A stretch of DNA of 64,000 nt from Ignavibacterium sp. GTDB lineage: Bacteria > Bacteroidota > Ignavibacteria > Ignavibacteriales > Ignavibacteriaceae. The position numbers were made by a program, and so were the translations under genes. The stretch spans positions 496,001 to 560,000 of the forward strand of contig JAVSMP010000001.1 of NCBI GenBank assembly GCA_032027145.1, in the 5' to 3' direction. The notes below the pieces were generated by a model. The model saw nothing but the letters and a program-made list of their open reading frames with translations. It was not told where the DNA came from and did no database searches. This document shows, piece by piece, positions 30,717 through 40,516 of this stretch. Every line of letters starts with the position of its first letter. Position 1 is the stretch's first letter.

Positions 30717-31727
30717 TTAGTCCTGAATTATTTCTGCAATCAAAACCGTCAACAATGTATAATCATCAATTGATGTAGTTTTCAAAGAAATATCTGCTTT
30801 AAGCAATGCAGAAAAAACATCGGCAAGCTGTTTGTTTGAGTATAATTTTCGAGCATTATGATATCCGGGTAAGTAGTATGGATGTGTTCCTAAAGCTCTG
30901 GCAATCTGATATTCATTCGTTTTCGATGCAGTAAGTTCTGTTAATCTTGCTAATCCTGTAAAATATTTATTAAGCATCCCAATTATCTGTATTGGATCAA
31001 TGCCGTTTTTTAACAGATTGTGCGCAACTTTTAATGCACTACTTTTATTTCTTTTTGCCAAAGCGTTTTGTAAATCGAAAATAGTATATTGTTTCAATGA
31101 TGTTGAAAGTCCTCTTATACTTTCGATTGTTATTTCTTTGTTTTCACCAATATATAGAATTATTTTTTCAAGCTGCGCTTCCAGTGAGCTTCTGTTTTCA
31201 CCTGATATATCCATTAGCAGCTGTGCGTTTTCATAGGATATCTTTTTATTATTCTTTTCAGCAGTTAAGATTATCCACTCAATTAAAGAATTTCCTTTTA
31301 ACTCTTTAGCTTCAAAAAGATAACCCAGACTTAAAAGCGTTTTGTATGGTTCTGATTCGATATTACTAATAGAGCCTTCATGCAAGAAAATAATTACAGA
31401 AAAGTCTGCGGGTTCTTTCAGATAATTTACCAGCTCTTTTTTTTCTTTCACTTTTTCTGTTTGTTTAAGAGTAATAAGTTTTTTTTCAGAACCGAAAGGA
31501 AATGTTGAAGCTAATCCAACTATATTGGCAAAGGTTTGTTTTTCTCCGAAATAAGTTTCTTTATCAAAGTCAGAAGTAATATAAGGACTTAAAATTTCTT
31601 CAATAGCTTTATGTGTAGTTTCAATGCTGTATGTATCTTCTCCAAATAAGTAGTAAACAGGTAAAATCTTTTTTTGTTTTAACTGTTTTTGTATTTCCTG
31701 AATTGTTGGAGCTTTAGTTTTTGCCAT
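30717..31727 (-). CDS. holA: DNA polymerase III subunit delta (HolA)
   Basis: A 336-residue clamp-loader subunit that opens the beta clamp. It shows the delta-family opening LPVYYLFGEDTYSIETTHKAI, the AAA+-like N-terminal half with SDFDKETYFG and the ENRSSLEAQLEKIILY lid region, and the C-terminal collar domain (NALAKRNKSSALKVAHNLL). Delta lacks a working Walker A, as expected here. Length and order match the family. Confidence 0.9.
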   Translation of the reverse strand: MAKTKAPTIQEIQKQLKQKKILPVYYLFGEDTYSIETTHKAIEEILSPYITSDFDKETYFGEKQTFANIVGLASTFPFGSEKKLITLKQTEKVKEKKELVNYLKEPADFSVIIFLHEGSISNIESEPYKTLLSLGYLFEAKELKGNSLIEWIILTAEKNNKKISYENAQLLMDISGENRSSLEAQLEKIILYIGENKEITIESIRGLSTSLKQYTIFDLQNALAKRNKSSALKVAHNLLKNGIDPIQIIGMLNKYFTGLARLTELTASKTNEYQIARALGTHPYYLPGYHNARKLYSNKQLADVFSALLKADISLKTTSIDDYTLLTVLIAEIIQD

Positions 31728-31734
31728 TGAATAT

Positions 31735-31764
31735 AAAAAGATGACATCGGTTTAAGATGTCATC
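31735..31764 (-). terminator. Intrinsic terminator after the cyclophilin gene
   Basis: The minus strand reads GATGACATC, a 7-nt loop, then GATGTCATC and TTTTTATAT. The 9-bp stem is perfect and the T-run follows directly, ~15 bp after the stop of the cyclophilin gene. It separates that gene from holA. Confidence 0.85.
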
Positions 31765-31778
31765 CAGTTTTTCTTTAA

Positions 31779-32348
31779 TTATCTTTTTTCTATTGTCACG
31801 CTTTCCATTACTACATCTTTTAATGGTCTATCCTGCGGATTTTTTTCCACTTTACCAATTGCTTTAACCACATCCATTCCCTTAATAACCTTACCAAAAA
31901 CAGTATGATGATTATTAAGCCAGGGAGTGGGAGCCAGTGTAATAAAAAACTGACTGCCATTAGTGTTAGATCCTGCATTGGCCATTGATAAAATACCTTC
32001 GCTGTCGTGTTTTAATGAATCAACAAATTCATCATTAAATTTTTTGCCCCAAATACTCTCGCCGCCTCTTCCGGTTCCAGTCGGATCACCGCCCTGAATC
32101 ATAAAGCCATCAATAACCCTGTGAAAAATTACACCGTTGTAATAACCTTTATTTGCAAGTCCAACAAAATTTTCTACAGTTTTGGGAGTTGCCTTTTCAA
32201 ATAATTCTAATTCAATAACGCCCATATTTGTTTTGATTACTGCTACTGTTAAGCTATCTGACATTTTTTTAGTATCCTTATTTTGTGATATTATATTTGA
32301 AGTAAAAACAAGCGAAAGTAAGATCAATGTTAAAAAAAGTTTTTTCAT
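31779..32348 (-). CDS. Secreted cyclophilin-type peptidyl-prolyl cis-trans isomerase
   Basis: A 189-residue protein with an N-terminal signal sequence ([20 protein letters not shown]), followed by a complete cyclophilin domain: [19 protein letters not shown] (with the catalytic Arg), [20 protein letters not shown] and [15 protein letters not shown]. It speeds cis-trans isomerisation at prolines during folding, here probably in the periplasm. The ATG is preceded by a strong AAAGGAGG ribosome-binding site. Confidence 0.95.
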   Translation of the reverse strand: MKKLFLTLILLSLVFTSNIISQNKDTKKMSDSLTVAVIKTNMGVIELELFEKATPKTVENFVGLANKGYYNGVIFHRVIDGFMIQGGDPTGTGRGGESIWGKKFNDEFVDSLKHDSEGILSMANAGSNTNGSQFFITLAPTPWLNNHHTVFGKVIKGMDVVKAIGKVEKNPQDRPLKDVVMESVTIEKR

Positions 32349-32358
32349 TTTGCCTCCT

Positions 32359-33207
32359 TTATGGGTTTATAACATTTGAATAAAGTAAAATTAAAATCAA
32401 CACACCAAGGGCTATCCGGTAGAAAATAAAAATGAAGGTTGTGTTCTTTTTTAGATACTTTAGTAAAAAATCTATTGCAAGATAACCACTAATACCAGAA
32501 ATCAAAGTGGCAATAATAAGATTAATTGCAATATCAAAATTAATAAATGCAAAAGATTCTTTTAGTTGAAGCAAGCCGCTCGCAAGCACAGCTGGTACAC
32601 TTAAGAGAAATGAAAATCTTGCAGCAACATCCCGCTTTAAACCTAAAAACAAACCTCCTGTTATTGTTGTTCCTGATCGAGAGGAGCCGGGTATTAATGC
32701 AACCGCCTGGGCAATACCAATCATAATAGAATCAAATAGTGTAATATCCTTTAAGTCTTTTTTAAATCTTGCAGTTTTTTCTGCGGCTGCAAGGATAATT
32801 GCGAGGATAATCAAGCTGCCGCCAATCACATACAGATTTTTTGTTAACGCACCTTCAATTGCATCTTTAAATAATAATCCAATTATAACAATCGGTACCG
32901 TTCCAATAATTATCATCCAGCCAAGTTTTGAATTAAGAGTTTGTTCAGAATATTTAACTCTGCTTTGCAGATTGTTCCGGATGAATTCAATAAATATTGA
33001 CCATAAATCTTTCCAGAAATAAACCAGAATTGAAACCATTGTTCCAAGTTGAATAACAGCAATAAAAGATGTCCACTGCTCAGGATGTTCTTCAGAAATC
33101 AGACCCATAAATTTTCCGGCAAGAGTTAAATGACCGGTACTGCTGATTGGAAGAAACTCCGTAATTCCCTGAATTAAACCAAGAATAATTGCATCAATAA
33201 TACTCAA
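32359..33207 (-). CDS. uppP: Undecaprenyl-diphosphatase UppP (BacA family)
   Basis: A 282-residue integral membrane enzyme that recycles undecaprenyl pyrophosphate to the monophosphate carrier for peptidoglycan and O-antigen synthesis; it also gives bacitracin resistance. Both family motifs are intact: [17 protein letters not shown] near the N-terminus and [16 protein letters not shown] in the middle. The start is TTG at 33207, backed by AAGGAG five bases upstream, and it matches the usual protein start ([12 protein letters not shown]). Confidence 0.95.
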   Translation of the reverse strand: MSIIDAIILGLIQGITEFLPISSTGHLTLAGKFMGLISEEHPEQWTSFIAVIQLGTMVSILVYFWKDLWSIFIEFIRNNLQSRVKYSEQTLNSKLGWMIIIGTVPIVIIGLLFKDAIEGALTKNLYVIGGSLIILAIILAAAEKTARFKKDLKDITLFDSIMIGIAQAVALIPGSSRSGTTITGGLFLGLKRDVAARFSFLLSVPAVLASGLLQLKESFAFINFDIAINLIIATLISGISGYLAIDFLLKYLKKNTTFIFIFYRIALGVLILILLYSNVINP

Positions 33208-33212
33208 ACTAT

Positions 33213-33218
33213 CTCCTT
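33213..33218 (-). promoter_or_regulatory. Ribosome-binding site deciding the TTG start of uppP
   Basis: AAGGAG on the minus strand lies five bases before the TTG at 33207 and overlaps the stop of the upstream gene. It supports the unusual start codon and translational coupling. Confidence 0.7.
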
Positions 33219-33849
33219 AAAACTGATAAGAAATTCCAAGTCTAACTCCAAAAGACAATGAACTAAAATTTGTATTCTCAACTTTATTGTTTAATGAATT
33301 ACTGTCTGGCTTACCAAGTGCATCATAGCGAATATCAGCAGCAATGTGTGCATAAACATCCTGTGCGATAGCAGTATTTCCTGCAGCTCTTAACAAAAAT
33401 CCAAACCCTAAAGAAGAATAATCATAATTATTTGGATCGGCAGGAAGCTTTTCTGTAATAGACAGAAGCCTTACACCAGCACCACCTCCAAATTTTAGAT
33501 TATATCCATTATCTGCTATTACAAAATTATACAGCAGCGATGGCATTATTAAAGAATAGCTCAAATCGTAATTACCGCTAAGTGAACTTCCATTGTACGA
33601 GTTTAATAAATATCCGATTTCTAATTCAAGCTGTGAATTATCAGAAATCATTCTGCCGTAAGAACCTGAAAAATTTACAGCGGAACTAAAATCACTAAGC
33701 TTGTCTGTATAATTTGCTTCAAGATAATTTTTTAATTCAGGAATACTGATAAAATCAATTCCCATTGACGCTCTTACTTCATTTCCTTTTTGTGCCATAG
33801 TTAAAAATGGAACTGTAATCAATGCTACAACAAAAATAATATTTTTCAT
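33217..33849 (-). CDS. Outer-membrane beta-barrel-like protein
   Basis: A 210-residue protein with a signal peptide (KNIIFVVALITVPFLTMAQ). The mature protein has alternating aromatic/polar strands (LELEIGYLLNSYNG, YSLIMPSLLYNFVI, LKFGGGAGVRLLSI, FSSLSFGVRLGISYQF) and ends in an aromatic residue, as outer-membrane barrels do. It resembles OmpA/OprF-type or porin-like barrels of 8-10 strands but no specific family is certain. Its start overlaps the end of the LPG-synthase-like gene by 4 bp. Confidence 0.72.
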   Translation of the reverse strand: MKNIIFVVALITVPFLTMAQKGNEVRASMGIDFISIPELKNYLEANYTDKLSDFSSAVNFSGSYGRMISDNSQLELEIGYLLNSYNGSSLSGNYDLSYSLIMPSLLYNFVIADNGYNLKFGGGAGVRLLSITEKLPADPNNYDYSSLGFGFLLRAAGNTAIAQDVYAHIAADIRYDALGKPDSNSLNNKVENTNFSSLSFGVRLGISYQF

Positions 33850-34901
33850 ACTTCCCTTATTTCAGTTTCAACTACTTTAAATAAATTATCACGATGTTTG
33901 TTAATTATAAAGAACATTATGAGAGCAGTGCAGATGAACAAAATGTATCCGATTATATGTGTTAAAAATGCATAAGCTGCACTTATAGTTTCATCAAATC
34001 CGAAAATTAAAACTAATGATGACTTTGCAAGAGTATGATATGAACCTGTATTTCCGGGTGTAGGAATTATAACACCTATCGCACTTACGCTCATAATAAC
34101 CCATCCCATTCCAAAAGTAACAGGCTGTACATTTTGCATATCAAGCATCAGCATTCCGGCATAAGAACCAAAGGCATATAAAACAATAATTGCAATTGAC
34201 CAGAAAATAGTCCAGAAATAATTTTTTGTTCCTTTTATACTAGCAAAACCTTCGGCAAGCGTTGTAAAAATATAAGCAGCTCTTTCAGCAAACTTGTTAG
34301 AGATTTTTCCGGCAAACTTTAAGATAAACACAGAAAATTTTTCTTTAATCCGTAAAACAAGATAAACTAAAACGATAGAAATAATAGTAACTCCGCCCAT
34401 TATATAAAGAGAAGTAACCAGCCATGGAAATTTTATTGATAAACTTACTCCGGTTAAGAAAAGTGCAATTATTATTGATACGCTAATCATTATAATATCA
34501 ATAACTCTTTCAAGTATAACTGTTCCAAACATGGAAGAGCGCGATAAACCCTCCCACTTACCTATCAATACAGCGCGAGTAACTTCTCCAAGTTTTGGCG
34601 TAACACAATTAACTCCGTATCCAACCATCAAAGAACCAAAAAGATTTTTCATTGATGTATTTGGTTTTACAGAGTTTAAAATATATTTCCATCTTAGTGC
34701 ACGAAAATAATGCCCAAGCATGGTAACTAATATAAAAACTGATGTCCAGAAAATATTTGCACCGGATACAATTTCAAGCACTTCACTAAAATCAACATCA
34801 TTAAATGCTATATATAAAAAAACAACGGCAAGAATTATAGAGATCCCATAATTTATCAGAGTGCTGATTCTGCCAAATTTATTCTTTTTATCTGAGGTCA
34901 A
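33846..34901 (-). CDS. LPG-synthase-TM/YbhN-like membrane protein (UPF0104)
   Basis: A 351-residue protein with about eight membrane helices: LINYGISIILAVVFLYIAF, FWTSVFILVTMLGHYFRALRW, and the family-typical LMVGYGVNCVTPKLGEVTRA near residue 90, followed by ERVIDIIMI. Relatives are the membrane part of lysylphosphatidylglycerol synthases (MprF) and YbhN/AglD proteins, which act in lipid flipping or glycolipid synthesis; no aminoacyltransferase domain is present. Start TTG at 34901 overlaps the LolA stop by 14 bp. Function is uncertain. Confidence 0.78.
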   Translation of the reverse strand: MTSDKKNKFGRISTLINYGISIILAVVFLYIAFNDVDFSEVLEIVSGANIFWTSVFILVTMLGHYFRALRWKYILNSVKPNTSMKNLFGSLMVGYGVNCVTPKLGEVTRAVLIGKWEGLSRSSMFGTVILERVIDIIMISVSIIIALFLTGVSLSIKFPWLVTSLYIMGGVTIISIVLVYLVLRIKEKFSVFILKFAGKISNKFAERAAYIFTTLAEGFASIKGTKNYFWTIFWSIAIIVLYAFGSYAGMLMLDMQNVQPVTFGMGWVIMSVSAIGVIIPTPGNTGSYHTLAKSSLVLIFGFDETISAAYAFLTHIIGYILFICTALIMFFIINKHRDNLFKVVETEIREV

Positions 34902-35484
34902 CTACGGCTGTTCCTTCTGGAGCTGTAAAAGTAAATTTTGAGTTCTGCAAATTTTGATTGAGTTTGTAATTTGAAAAAATAACTTCCATTGTTCCGGTAG
35001 ATTGATTTTCTATAACAGTTTTATCAATAAGATTTTCTTTATTGATAACTAATCTAACTTCGCCAAGATTATTTCTTTTTGATTTTGGCTTTAATATCAA
35101 TACTGTTTTGTTTCCTTCTGAAGATAAAGACAAATTACATTCTTCAGGATAATCATAAATAAGATATTTAATCGATAAAAACCCTGCTCCGTTTTCATCA
35201 TAATTGCTGATAATCACCTTTTTATTTTTATGGTCATAATTCCATGAGGTTTTTCCATCTGCAACAATTATTTGGTTACCAAGCTCTAATCTTAAACTAT
35301 TTTCTTTTTTAAAAAACAATTTGCCAGATAAAGCTGATTCGCCATTAATTTTTTGTGCAACATCAGCACTTAAATCAGCAATAGTATTAAATTTTGTCTG
35401 TAATGATTTTAAAACAGATTCGGCACTCTGGCTGAAAGAAACTGTTGAACAAAAAAGTATAATCAAACTTAAAATCGTTTTCAT
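34888..35484 (-). CDS. lolA: LolA-like outer-membrane lipoprotein carrier protein
   Basis: I use the ATG at 35484, which gives an ordinary signal peptide (KTILSLIILFCSTVSFSQS); the frame is open further upstream but overlaps ftsK. The ~198-residue mature protein has the LolA-like pattern: VLKSLQTKFNTIADLSADVAQ, SGKLFFKKENSLRLEL, IVADGKTSWNYDHKNKKVII, and late strands MEVIFSNYKLNQNL. LolA shuttles lipoproteins through the periplasm to the outer membrane. It follows ftsK with a 40-bp gap, a conserved neighbourhood. Confidence 0.88.
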   Translation of the reverse strand: MKTILSLIILFCSTVSFSQSAESVLKSLQTKFNTIADLSADVAQKINGESALSGKLFFKKENSLRLELGNQIIVADGKTSWNYDHKNKKVIISNYDENGAGFLSIKYLIYDYPEECNLSLSSEGNKTVLILKPKSKRNNLGEVRLVINKENLIDKTVIENQSTGTMEVIFSNYKLNQNLQNSKFTFTAPEGTAVVDLR

Positions 35485-35524
35485 TTTCAACTCAAATTTT
35501 TTACAAAATAGTTTAATGTTTTGA

Positions 35525-37990
35525 CTACAAATTACGCAGAATTGTTTCAAGCTGCTCTTCATTTTCAACAAGAACAGTTCTTGCTTTGCTTCCGTCATTT
35601 GGGCCAACAATACCGGCTTCCTCAAGCTGATCAACAATTCTTGCAGCACGGGAATAACCTAACTTTAATCTTCTTTGCAACAAGGAAACCGAACCTTGCT
35701 GATGGCGGACTATTACTTTAGCCGCTTCTTCAAACATCGGATCTAAATCTGCAGATACACCTGACGAAGATCCTTTTTTCTTATCATACAAAGAGGGCAA
35801 AAAATATGGTTTAGAGTATGCCTGTTGTGAGTAAACAAAATTAGTAATTTTTTCAACTTCGTCTGTAGAGATAAAAGCATTCTGCACACGAATTGGTTTT
35901 GGTGAACCAGTTGGAAGAAACAACATATCGCCTCTGCCAAGTAGTTGTTCAGCCCCGTTCATATCAAGTATTGTTCTGGAATCAATTTTTGTTGCAACCT
36001 GATATGCAATTCGTGAGCTGAAATTTGCTTTGATAACACCGGTAATAACATTTACTGATGGACGCTGAGTTGCAAGTACAAGGTGAATTCCAACTGCGCG
36101 TGCAAGTTGTGCCAATCTTGTTATTGGTTCCTCGACTTCTTTTCCTGCTGTAATCATTAAATCAGCAAGCTCATCAACAACAACAATTATGTAAGGAATT
36201 GGATGATGTTTAATTGTATCCGTATCGTTTGGTTTTGTTTTAGGATCTTTTACTTTTTTATTATAATCAACAATATTTCGCACGCCGGCTTTTGCCAGTT
36301 TATCATATCGTCTTTCCATTTCATACTCAACACTCTTTAACATTAGAACAGCATTTTGAGGTTCGGTAATAATCTCTTCATCAAGATCAGGTGAAACTGC
36401 CAAATAATGTTTGCGTAATTTATTGTAGAAAGACAGTTCAATTTTTTTTGGATCAACCATTGTAAACTTAACTTCTGAAGGATGCTTTGTATAAAGCAAA
36501 CTGCTGATTATCATATTAATGCCAACACTTTTTCCAGATCCGGTTGATCCGGCAATCAGTAAGTGCGGCATTTTAGCAAGGTCTGCAACATACACATCCC
36601 CGCTGATGGTTTTTCCTAATGCAAGAGGAAGTTCAACTTCAGACTCATTTATTCTGCCAATAACTGAGCGTGCATTTACCAATGATGCTTTTGCATTTGG
36701 TATCTCTACTCCGATTGCACTTTTACCGGGAATCGGAGCAATGATTCTTATTCCGCGTGCTGCAAGTGCAAGTGCAATATCATTTTCCAAACCAACTATT
36801 TTACTGATCTTAACTCCAGGCGCAGGAACGATTTCATAAAGTGTAACAACCGGACCAGGAGTAACAGAAATATCTTTTATTTCAATATCAAAAAGCTTCA
36901 GTTTGTCTTTAAGCAGTTCTGCATTGCGGGTAAGTTCTTCTTCAGCAACTTTATAATCTTCTTCCGGTGCCATATCCAGCAAATCCAGTCCGGGTAACTT
37001 ATACTCAATTTCTTCTTCCCACTGATTTGGCAGTTTCATCTCGTTTTCAGTTTCCGACTTCTCTTTCTTCTCGGGAAGCTCTCCGGTCTTTACAATATCA
37101 ACTTTTTTGTTTTCGTCATTAACTACTTCATTTTCAGGTTCAGGAACAGGTGCGTTATTTTTCCGTATTATTCTGATATTAGTTTGTTCCTCTGCTTCAG
37201 TTTCCACTAAATCAGCAGCTGATAATTCTTCTTTATTATATTTTTCTTTTTTCTTTCTTTTATCGTCACTTAATTTTTTGATCTTGTCAAGGTTTTCCTT
37301 TTCCTTTACTTCTATTTTCTCTTTCAGTTTTTGATCTTCTTCAACATTCTCATTAAATGAAAAAATATCTTTAAAGAATAAAAGAATATTTTTTATATCA
37401 ATATCAACTGCAAAGATCAGTAAAGAAACAAAACCAAATCCCAATAAAAGAATACTTCCTATTCCGCCGATCAATCCGCTTAAAAATTTACCTATATAAT
37501 CGCCAATAAATCCTGAAAGCTCGTAAGTTGATCCGAATAAATCGTAATTAGACCGCAGCACTCCAAAAAATGAGGCAATAATTAAAGTGCTTATTAATAA
37601 AAGATTTGAGAGATGTAATCTGAATTTAAAATCGATAGTCTTAAAAAATGATATTCCCCATAAAAAAAGAACTACCGGAATTGTGATTGAGAAATATCCA
37701 AATGTAGCTTTAACAAAGAACTTCGCAATGTGTGCACCTGTTACTCCAAGCCAATTTTGTATATCTATTCTTTCATCAAATGATTTTATAAAATCAGCAG
37801 GCAGATCAGTAAGATTAGCTTCATCAAAACGATCGAAAGTTATTATGCTGAAGAAGAGCACAATCGCAAAAACAACAAGAAACAATCCTAGTATCTGTCT
37901 CTTGTTTTTTGATGTAAAGGTAAAGTAGCTTTTATCTGAGCTGTCTTTAGTGCTTTTTCCTTTTACATTTTTTTTCTTCTTCAGTGCCAT
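35525..37990 (-). CDS. ftsK: DNA translocase FtsK/SpoIIIE
   Basis: An 821-residue motor. Four membrane helices occupy residues ~30-200; a charged Lys/Glu linker (200-340) follows; then the alpha-beta motor domain with Walker A LIAGSTGSGKSVGINMI, Walker B YIIVVVDELADLM and the LATQRPSVNVITG box; finally the gamma winged-helix domain (GSVSLLQRRLKLGYSRAARI) that reads KOPS. It pumps DNA through the septum and activates XerCD at dif. XerD lies in the same window at 9908. Confidence 0.96.
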   Translation of the reverse strand: MALKKKKNVKGKSTKDSSDKSYFTFTSKNKRQILGLFLVVFAIVLFFSIITFDRFDEANLTDLPADFIKSFDERIDIQNWLGVTGAHIAKFFVKATFGYFSITIPVVLFLWGISFFKTIDFKFRLHLSNLLLISTLIIASFFGVLRSNYDLFGSTYELSGFIGDYIGKFLSGLIGGIGSILLLGFGFVSLLIFAVDIDIKNILLFFKDIFSFNENVEEDQKLKEKIEVKEKENLDKIKKLSDDKRKKKEKYNKEELSAADLVETEAEEQTNIRIIRKNNAPVPEPENEVVNDENKKVDIVKTGELPEKKEKSETENEMKLPNQWEEEIEYKLPGLDLLDMAPEEDYKVAEEELTRNAELLKDKLKLFDIEIKDISVTPGPVVTLYEIVPAPGVKISKIVGLENDIALALAARGIRIIAPIPGKSAIGVEIPNAKASLVNARSVIGRINESEVELPLALGKTISGDVYVADLAKMPHLLIAGSTGSGKSVGINMIISSLLYTKHPSEVKFTMVDPKKIELSFYNKLRKHYLAVSPDLDEEIITEPQNAVLMLKSVEYEMERRYDKLAKAGVRNIVDYNKKVKDPKTKPNDTDTIKHHPIPYIIVVVDELADLMITAGKEVEEPITRLAQLARAVGIHLVLATQRPSVNVITGVIKANFSSRIAYQVATKIDSRTILDMNGAEQLLGRGDMLFLPTGSPKPIRVQNAFISTDEVEKITNFVYSQQAYSKPYFLPSLYDKKKGSSSGVSADLDPMFEEAAKVIVRHQQGSVSLLQRRLKLGYSRAARIVDQLEEAGIVGPNDGSKARTVLVENEEQLETILRNL

Positions 37991-38004
37991 TAAATGCTAT
38001 CTAA

Positions 38005-38733
38005 CTAATCAACTTTAAGTTTTTTTAGAACACCATTTGAATAAGATGGAATAATATTTAATATACCAATCTGACCACAATATTCAAGGTCTGCTTCAAA
38101 TCCATTTTCTAAAAGAATTTTACCATGATCAGATTCACGCATCATTTTAACAAGGTTGTTTTTATATTTATCATACAAAGCAAGAACAGCCGTACCTGAA
38201 TCATTTAATGAGATATCTTTTTTCACTTCTTTAATCTTTGAAATTAACATCCCTGCACAAACAGAGTCTTCAATAGAAAGAAAATTGTTTCTACCGGCAC
38301 AAATAATTTCTATATCAGTATCAAACGTTTTCAGATGTTCAGCAACAGCATCAATATTTATGAATGAACAAGTAAAAAGATTTTCAGAGTATCTTGTTTT
38401 AACAATAGCTTTGCTTCCGTTTGTTGTGAACAAAATAATCGACTTGCCTTCGACTACTTCTTTAGTATATTCAAATGGCGAGTTTCCAAGTGCAAAGCCT
38501 TCGATTTTTTTTGTATTTCTTTCACCGCCGAGCAAAGTCTGTCCGCCAAATATTCCGCCCGAAACTTTAACAGCAAATTCAACAGATGCAACAGGAATAA
38601 TTTCTTTTGCACTATTATTAATCGCCGTTGCAATTGTTGATGTAGCCCGAAGTACATCTATTACAACGGTGGTTTTACCTGTAAAGTACAGTTCATCAAC
38701 AATAACTGATGAAAGAAAAACATTTAACTTCAT
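38005..38733 (-). CDS. comB: 2-phosphosulfolactate phosphatase ComB-like
   Basis: A 242-residue cytosolic protein. VVIDVLRATSTIATAINN near the start, then LLGGERNTKKIEGFALGNSP and ILFTTNGSKAI, are the conserved blocks of the ComB family. ComB removes phosphate from 2-phosphosulfolactate in the coenzyme M route of methanogens; bacterial members are widespread and their substrate is often unknown. It sits 8 bp after gcvT and 14 bp before ftsK. Confidence 0.85.
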   Translation of the reverse strand: MKLNVFLSSVIVDELYFTGKTTVVIDVLRATSTIATAINNSAKEIIPVASVEFAVKVSGGIFGGQTLLGGERNTKKIEGFALGNSPFEYTKEVVEGKSIILFTTNGSKAIVKTRYSENLFTCSFINIDAVAEHLKTFDTDIEIICAGRNNFLSIEDSVCAGMLISKIKEVKKDISLNDSGTAVLALYDKYKNNLVKMMRESDHGKILLENGFEADLEYCGQIGILNIIPSYSNGVLKKLKVD

Positions 38734-38741
38734 ATCAATAA

Positions 38742-39824
38742 TTATCTTTTTACAAACGGAAGTTTAACAACCTTAGCAGGAATTTCTTTTCCACGAATTA
38801 AGAAGTTAACATCAGTTTCAATTTCCGAAAATTCAGTTTCAACATAACCTAATGCAATTGGTTTATCAAGCATTGGACTTACAGTACCGCTTGTTACTGT
38901 TCCAATCTTTTTATTATTTACAGAGATATCATAGCCATGTCTTGGAAAAGTTTTTTCGTCAGAAGTTATGGCTACAAGTTTTCTTTTTAATCCATTTTCT
39001 TTAATCTTAACCAAAGCATCTTTTCCGATAAAATTCTGTTTTGAAAGTTTTGTTATCCATCCTAAACCAGCTTCCAGCGGATTTGTAGTTTGATCAATGT
39101 CATTACCATATAAACAGAAACCCATTTCTAACCTTAATGTATCTCTTGCAGCTAACCCAGCCGGCTGAATGTTAAATTCTTTCCCGGCTTCAAAAATTTT
39201 ATTCCAAAGTTCCTCAGCAGTTTTTTCATCACCTTTAAAATAAAGCTCATATCCAACTTCGCCGGTATAGCCTGTTCTGGATAATATCATATCAACACCT
39301 GCGAGCTTTAAATTAGTAAAATGATAATACTCCATATTGATCTGTGTATCAGTTAATTTTTGTAATGTGTTCAATGAATTCGGGCCTTGTACCGCAAGCA
39401 GAGAATAATTATCGCTTTCATTTCTTAATTCAACTCCAAACTGATTATTTTCTTGCATCCATTTAAAATCCTTCTCAATGTTCGATGCGTTAATTACAAG
39501 CAAAAATTCATCGTCAGCAATTTTATAAATAAGCAGATCATCAACAATACCGCCGTCTTCATAGCACATTGCAGAATACTGCACCCTGCCAGTTTGCAGT
39601 TTTGAAGCATCGTTTATTGCAACATACTGAATGAAGTCCAGTGCCTTTTCTCCTTTTACAAAAACTTCGCCCATATGTGATACATCAAAAACACCGACAG
39701 AATTTCTTACTGATTTATGTTCAGAAATAATTGATGAATACTGTATGGGCATCTCGAATCCGGCAAACTCAACTAATTTAGCACCCAGTTTTTTATGAAT
39801 ATTATAAAAAGTTGTTCGTTTCAT
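38742..39824 (-). CDS. gcvT: Glycine cleavage system aminomethyltransferase (T protein)
   Basis: I start at the ATG at 39824 (KRTTFYNIHKKLGAKLVEFA), preceded by GGAA, and not at the upstream ATG at 39875, which would overlap the transaldolase gene. The 360-residue enzyme moves the aminomethyl carbon from the lipoyl H protein to tetrahydrofolate. Conserved blocks include VFDVSHMGEVFVKGEKA, DDLLIYKIADDEFLLV, ILSRTGYTGEVGYELY and PAGLAARDTLRLEMG. The H, P and L partners are not in this window. Confidence 0.94.
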   Translation of the reverse strand: MKRTTFYNIHKKLGAKLVEFAGFEMPIQYSSIISEHKSVRNSVGVFDVSHMGEVFVKGEKALDFIQYVAINDASKLQTGRVQYSAMCYEDGGIVDDLLIYKIADDEFLLVINASNIEKDFKWMQENNQFGVELRNESDNYSLLAVQGPNSLNTLQKLTDTQINMEYYHFTNLKLAGVDMILSRTGYTGEVGYELYFKGDEKTAEELWNKIFEAGKEFNIQPAGLAARDTLRLEMGFCLYGNDIDQTTNPLEAGLGWITKLSKQNFIGKDALVKIKENGLKRKLVAITSDEKTFPRHGYDISVNNKKIGTVTSGTVSPMLDKPIALGYVETEFSEIETDVNFLIRGKEIPAKVVKLPFVKR

Positions 39825-39850
39825 TTTATCATTCCAAAAAGTTAATAGAA

Positions 39851-40498
39851 TTATTTGTTTTGAGATTTCTTCCAATCACTTAAAAACTTTTCCAGACCTA
39901 AATCTGTTAAAGGATGGTTGAATAATCTATCAATAACAGAAAAGGGCATGGTGCACACATCAGCGCCCATCATCGCTGCTTCAACCACGTGCAATGGATG
40001 TCTGATACTTGCAACAAGAATTTCGGTTTTATAATTATAATTTTTATAGATCTGAATAATCTGTGAAATCAGCTCCATTCCATCGTGGCTTATATCATCA
40101 AGTCTGCCGACAAAAGGACTTATATAAGCGGCTCCTGCTTTTGCAGCAAGTAAAGCCTGGGATGGCGAGAAACAAAGTGTAACATTGGTCTTAATATTTT
40201 CCGAGGATAATGTACGAACAGCTTTTAATCCTTCTTTTATCAGCGGCACTTTAATAACAATGTTATGATGAATCTTTGCAAGCTCGTGTGCTTCTTTTAA
40301 TATACCATTATAATCTGTAGAAATAACTTCTGCGCTTACAGGACCATCAACTATTGCAAGAATTTCATCGAGTAACTTTCTAAAATCTTTTCCCTCTTTA
40401 GAAACAAGCGATGGATTTGTAGTAACACCATCAAGGATACCGAGCGCAGCAGCTTCTTTAATTTCATTTATATTAGCTGTATCGATAAAAAATTTCAT
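39851..40498 (-). CDS. Transaldolase / fructose-6-phosphate aldolase family (TalC/FsaA-like)
   Basis: A 215-residue TIM-barrel enzyme of the small transaldolase group. It starts [19 protein letters not shown], has the Schiff-base lysine in NIVIKVPLI, and continues with [31 protein letters not shown] and [18 protein letters not shown]. It moves a dihydroxyacetone unit in the pentose phosphate pathway, or acts as a fructose-6-phosphate aldolase. These two activities cannot be told apart with certainty by eye. Confidence 0.9.
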   Translation of the reverse strand: MKFFIDTANINEIKEAAALGILDGVTTNPSLVSKEGKDFRKLLDEILAIVDGPVSAEVISTDYNGILKEAHELAKIHHNIVIKVPLIKEGLKAVRTLSSENIKTNVTLCFSPSQALLAAKAGAAYISPFVGRLDDISHDGMELISQIIQIYKNYNYKTEILVASIRHPLHVVEAAMMGADVCTMPFSVIDRLFNHPLTDLGLEKFLSDWKKSQNK

Positions 40499-40516
40499 AT
40501 CAATTCTCCATATAAT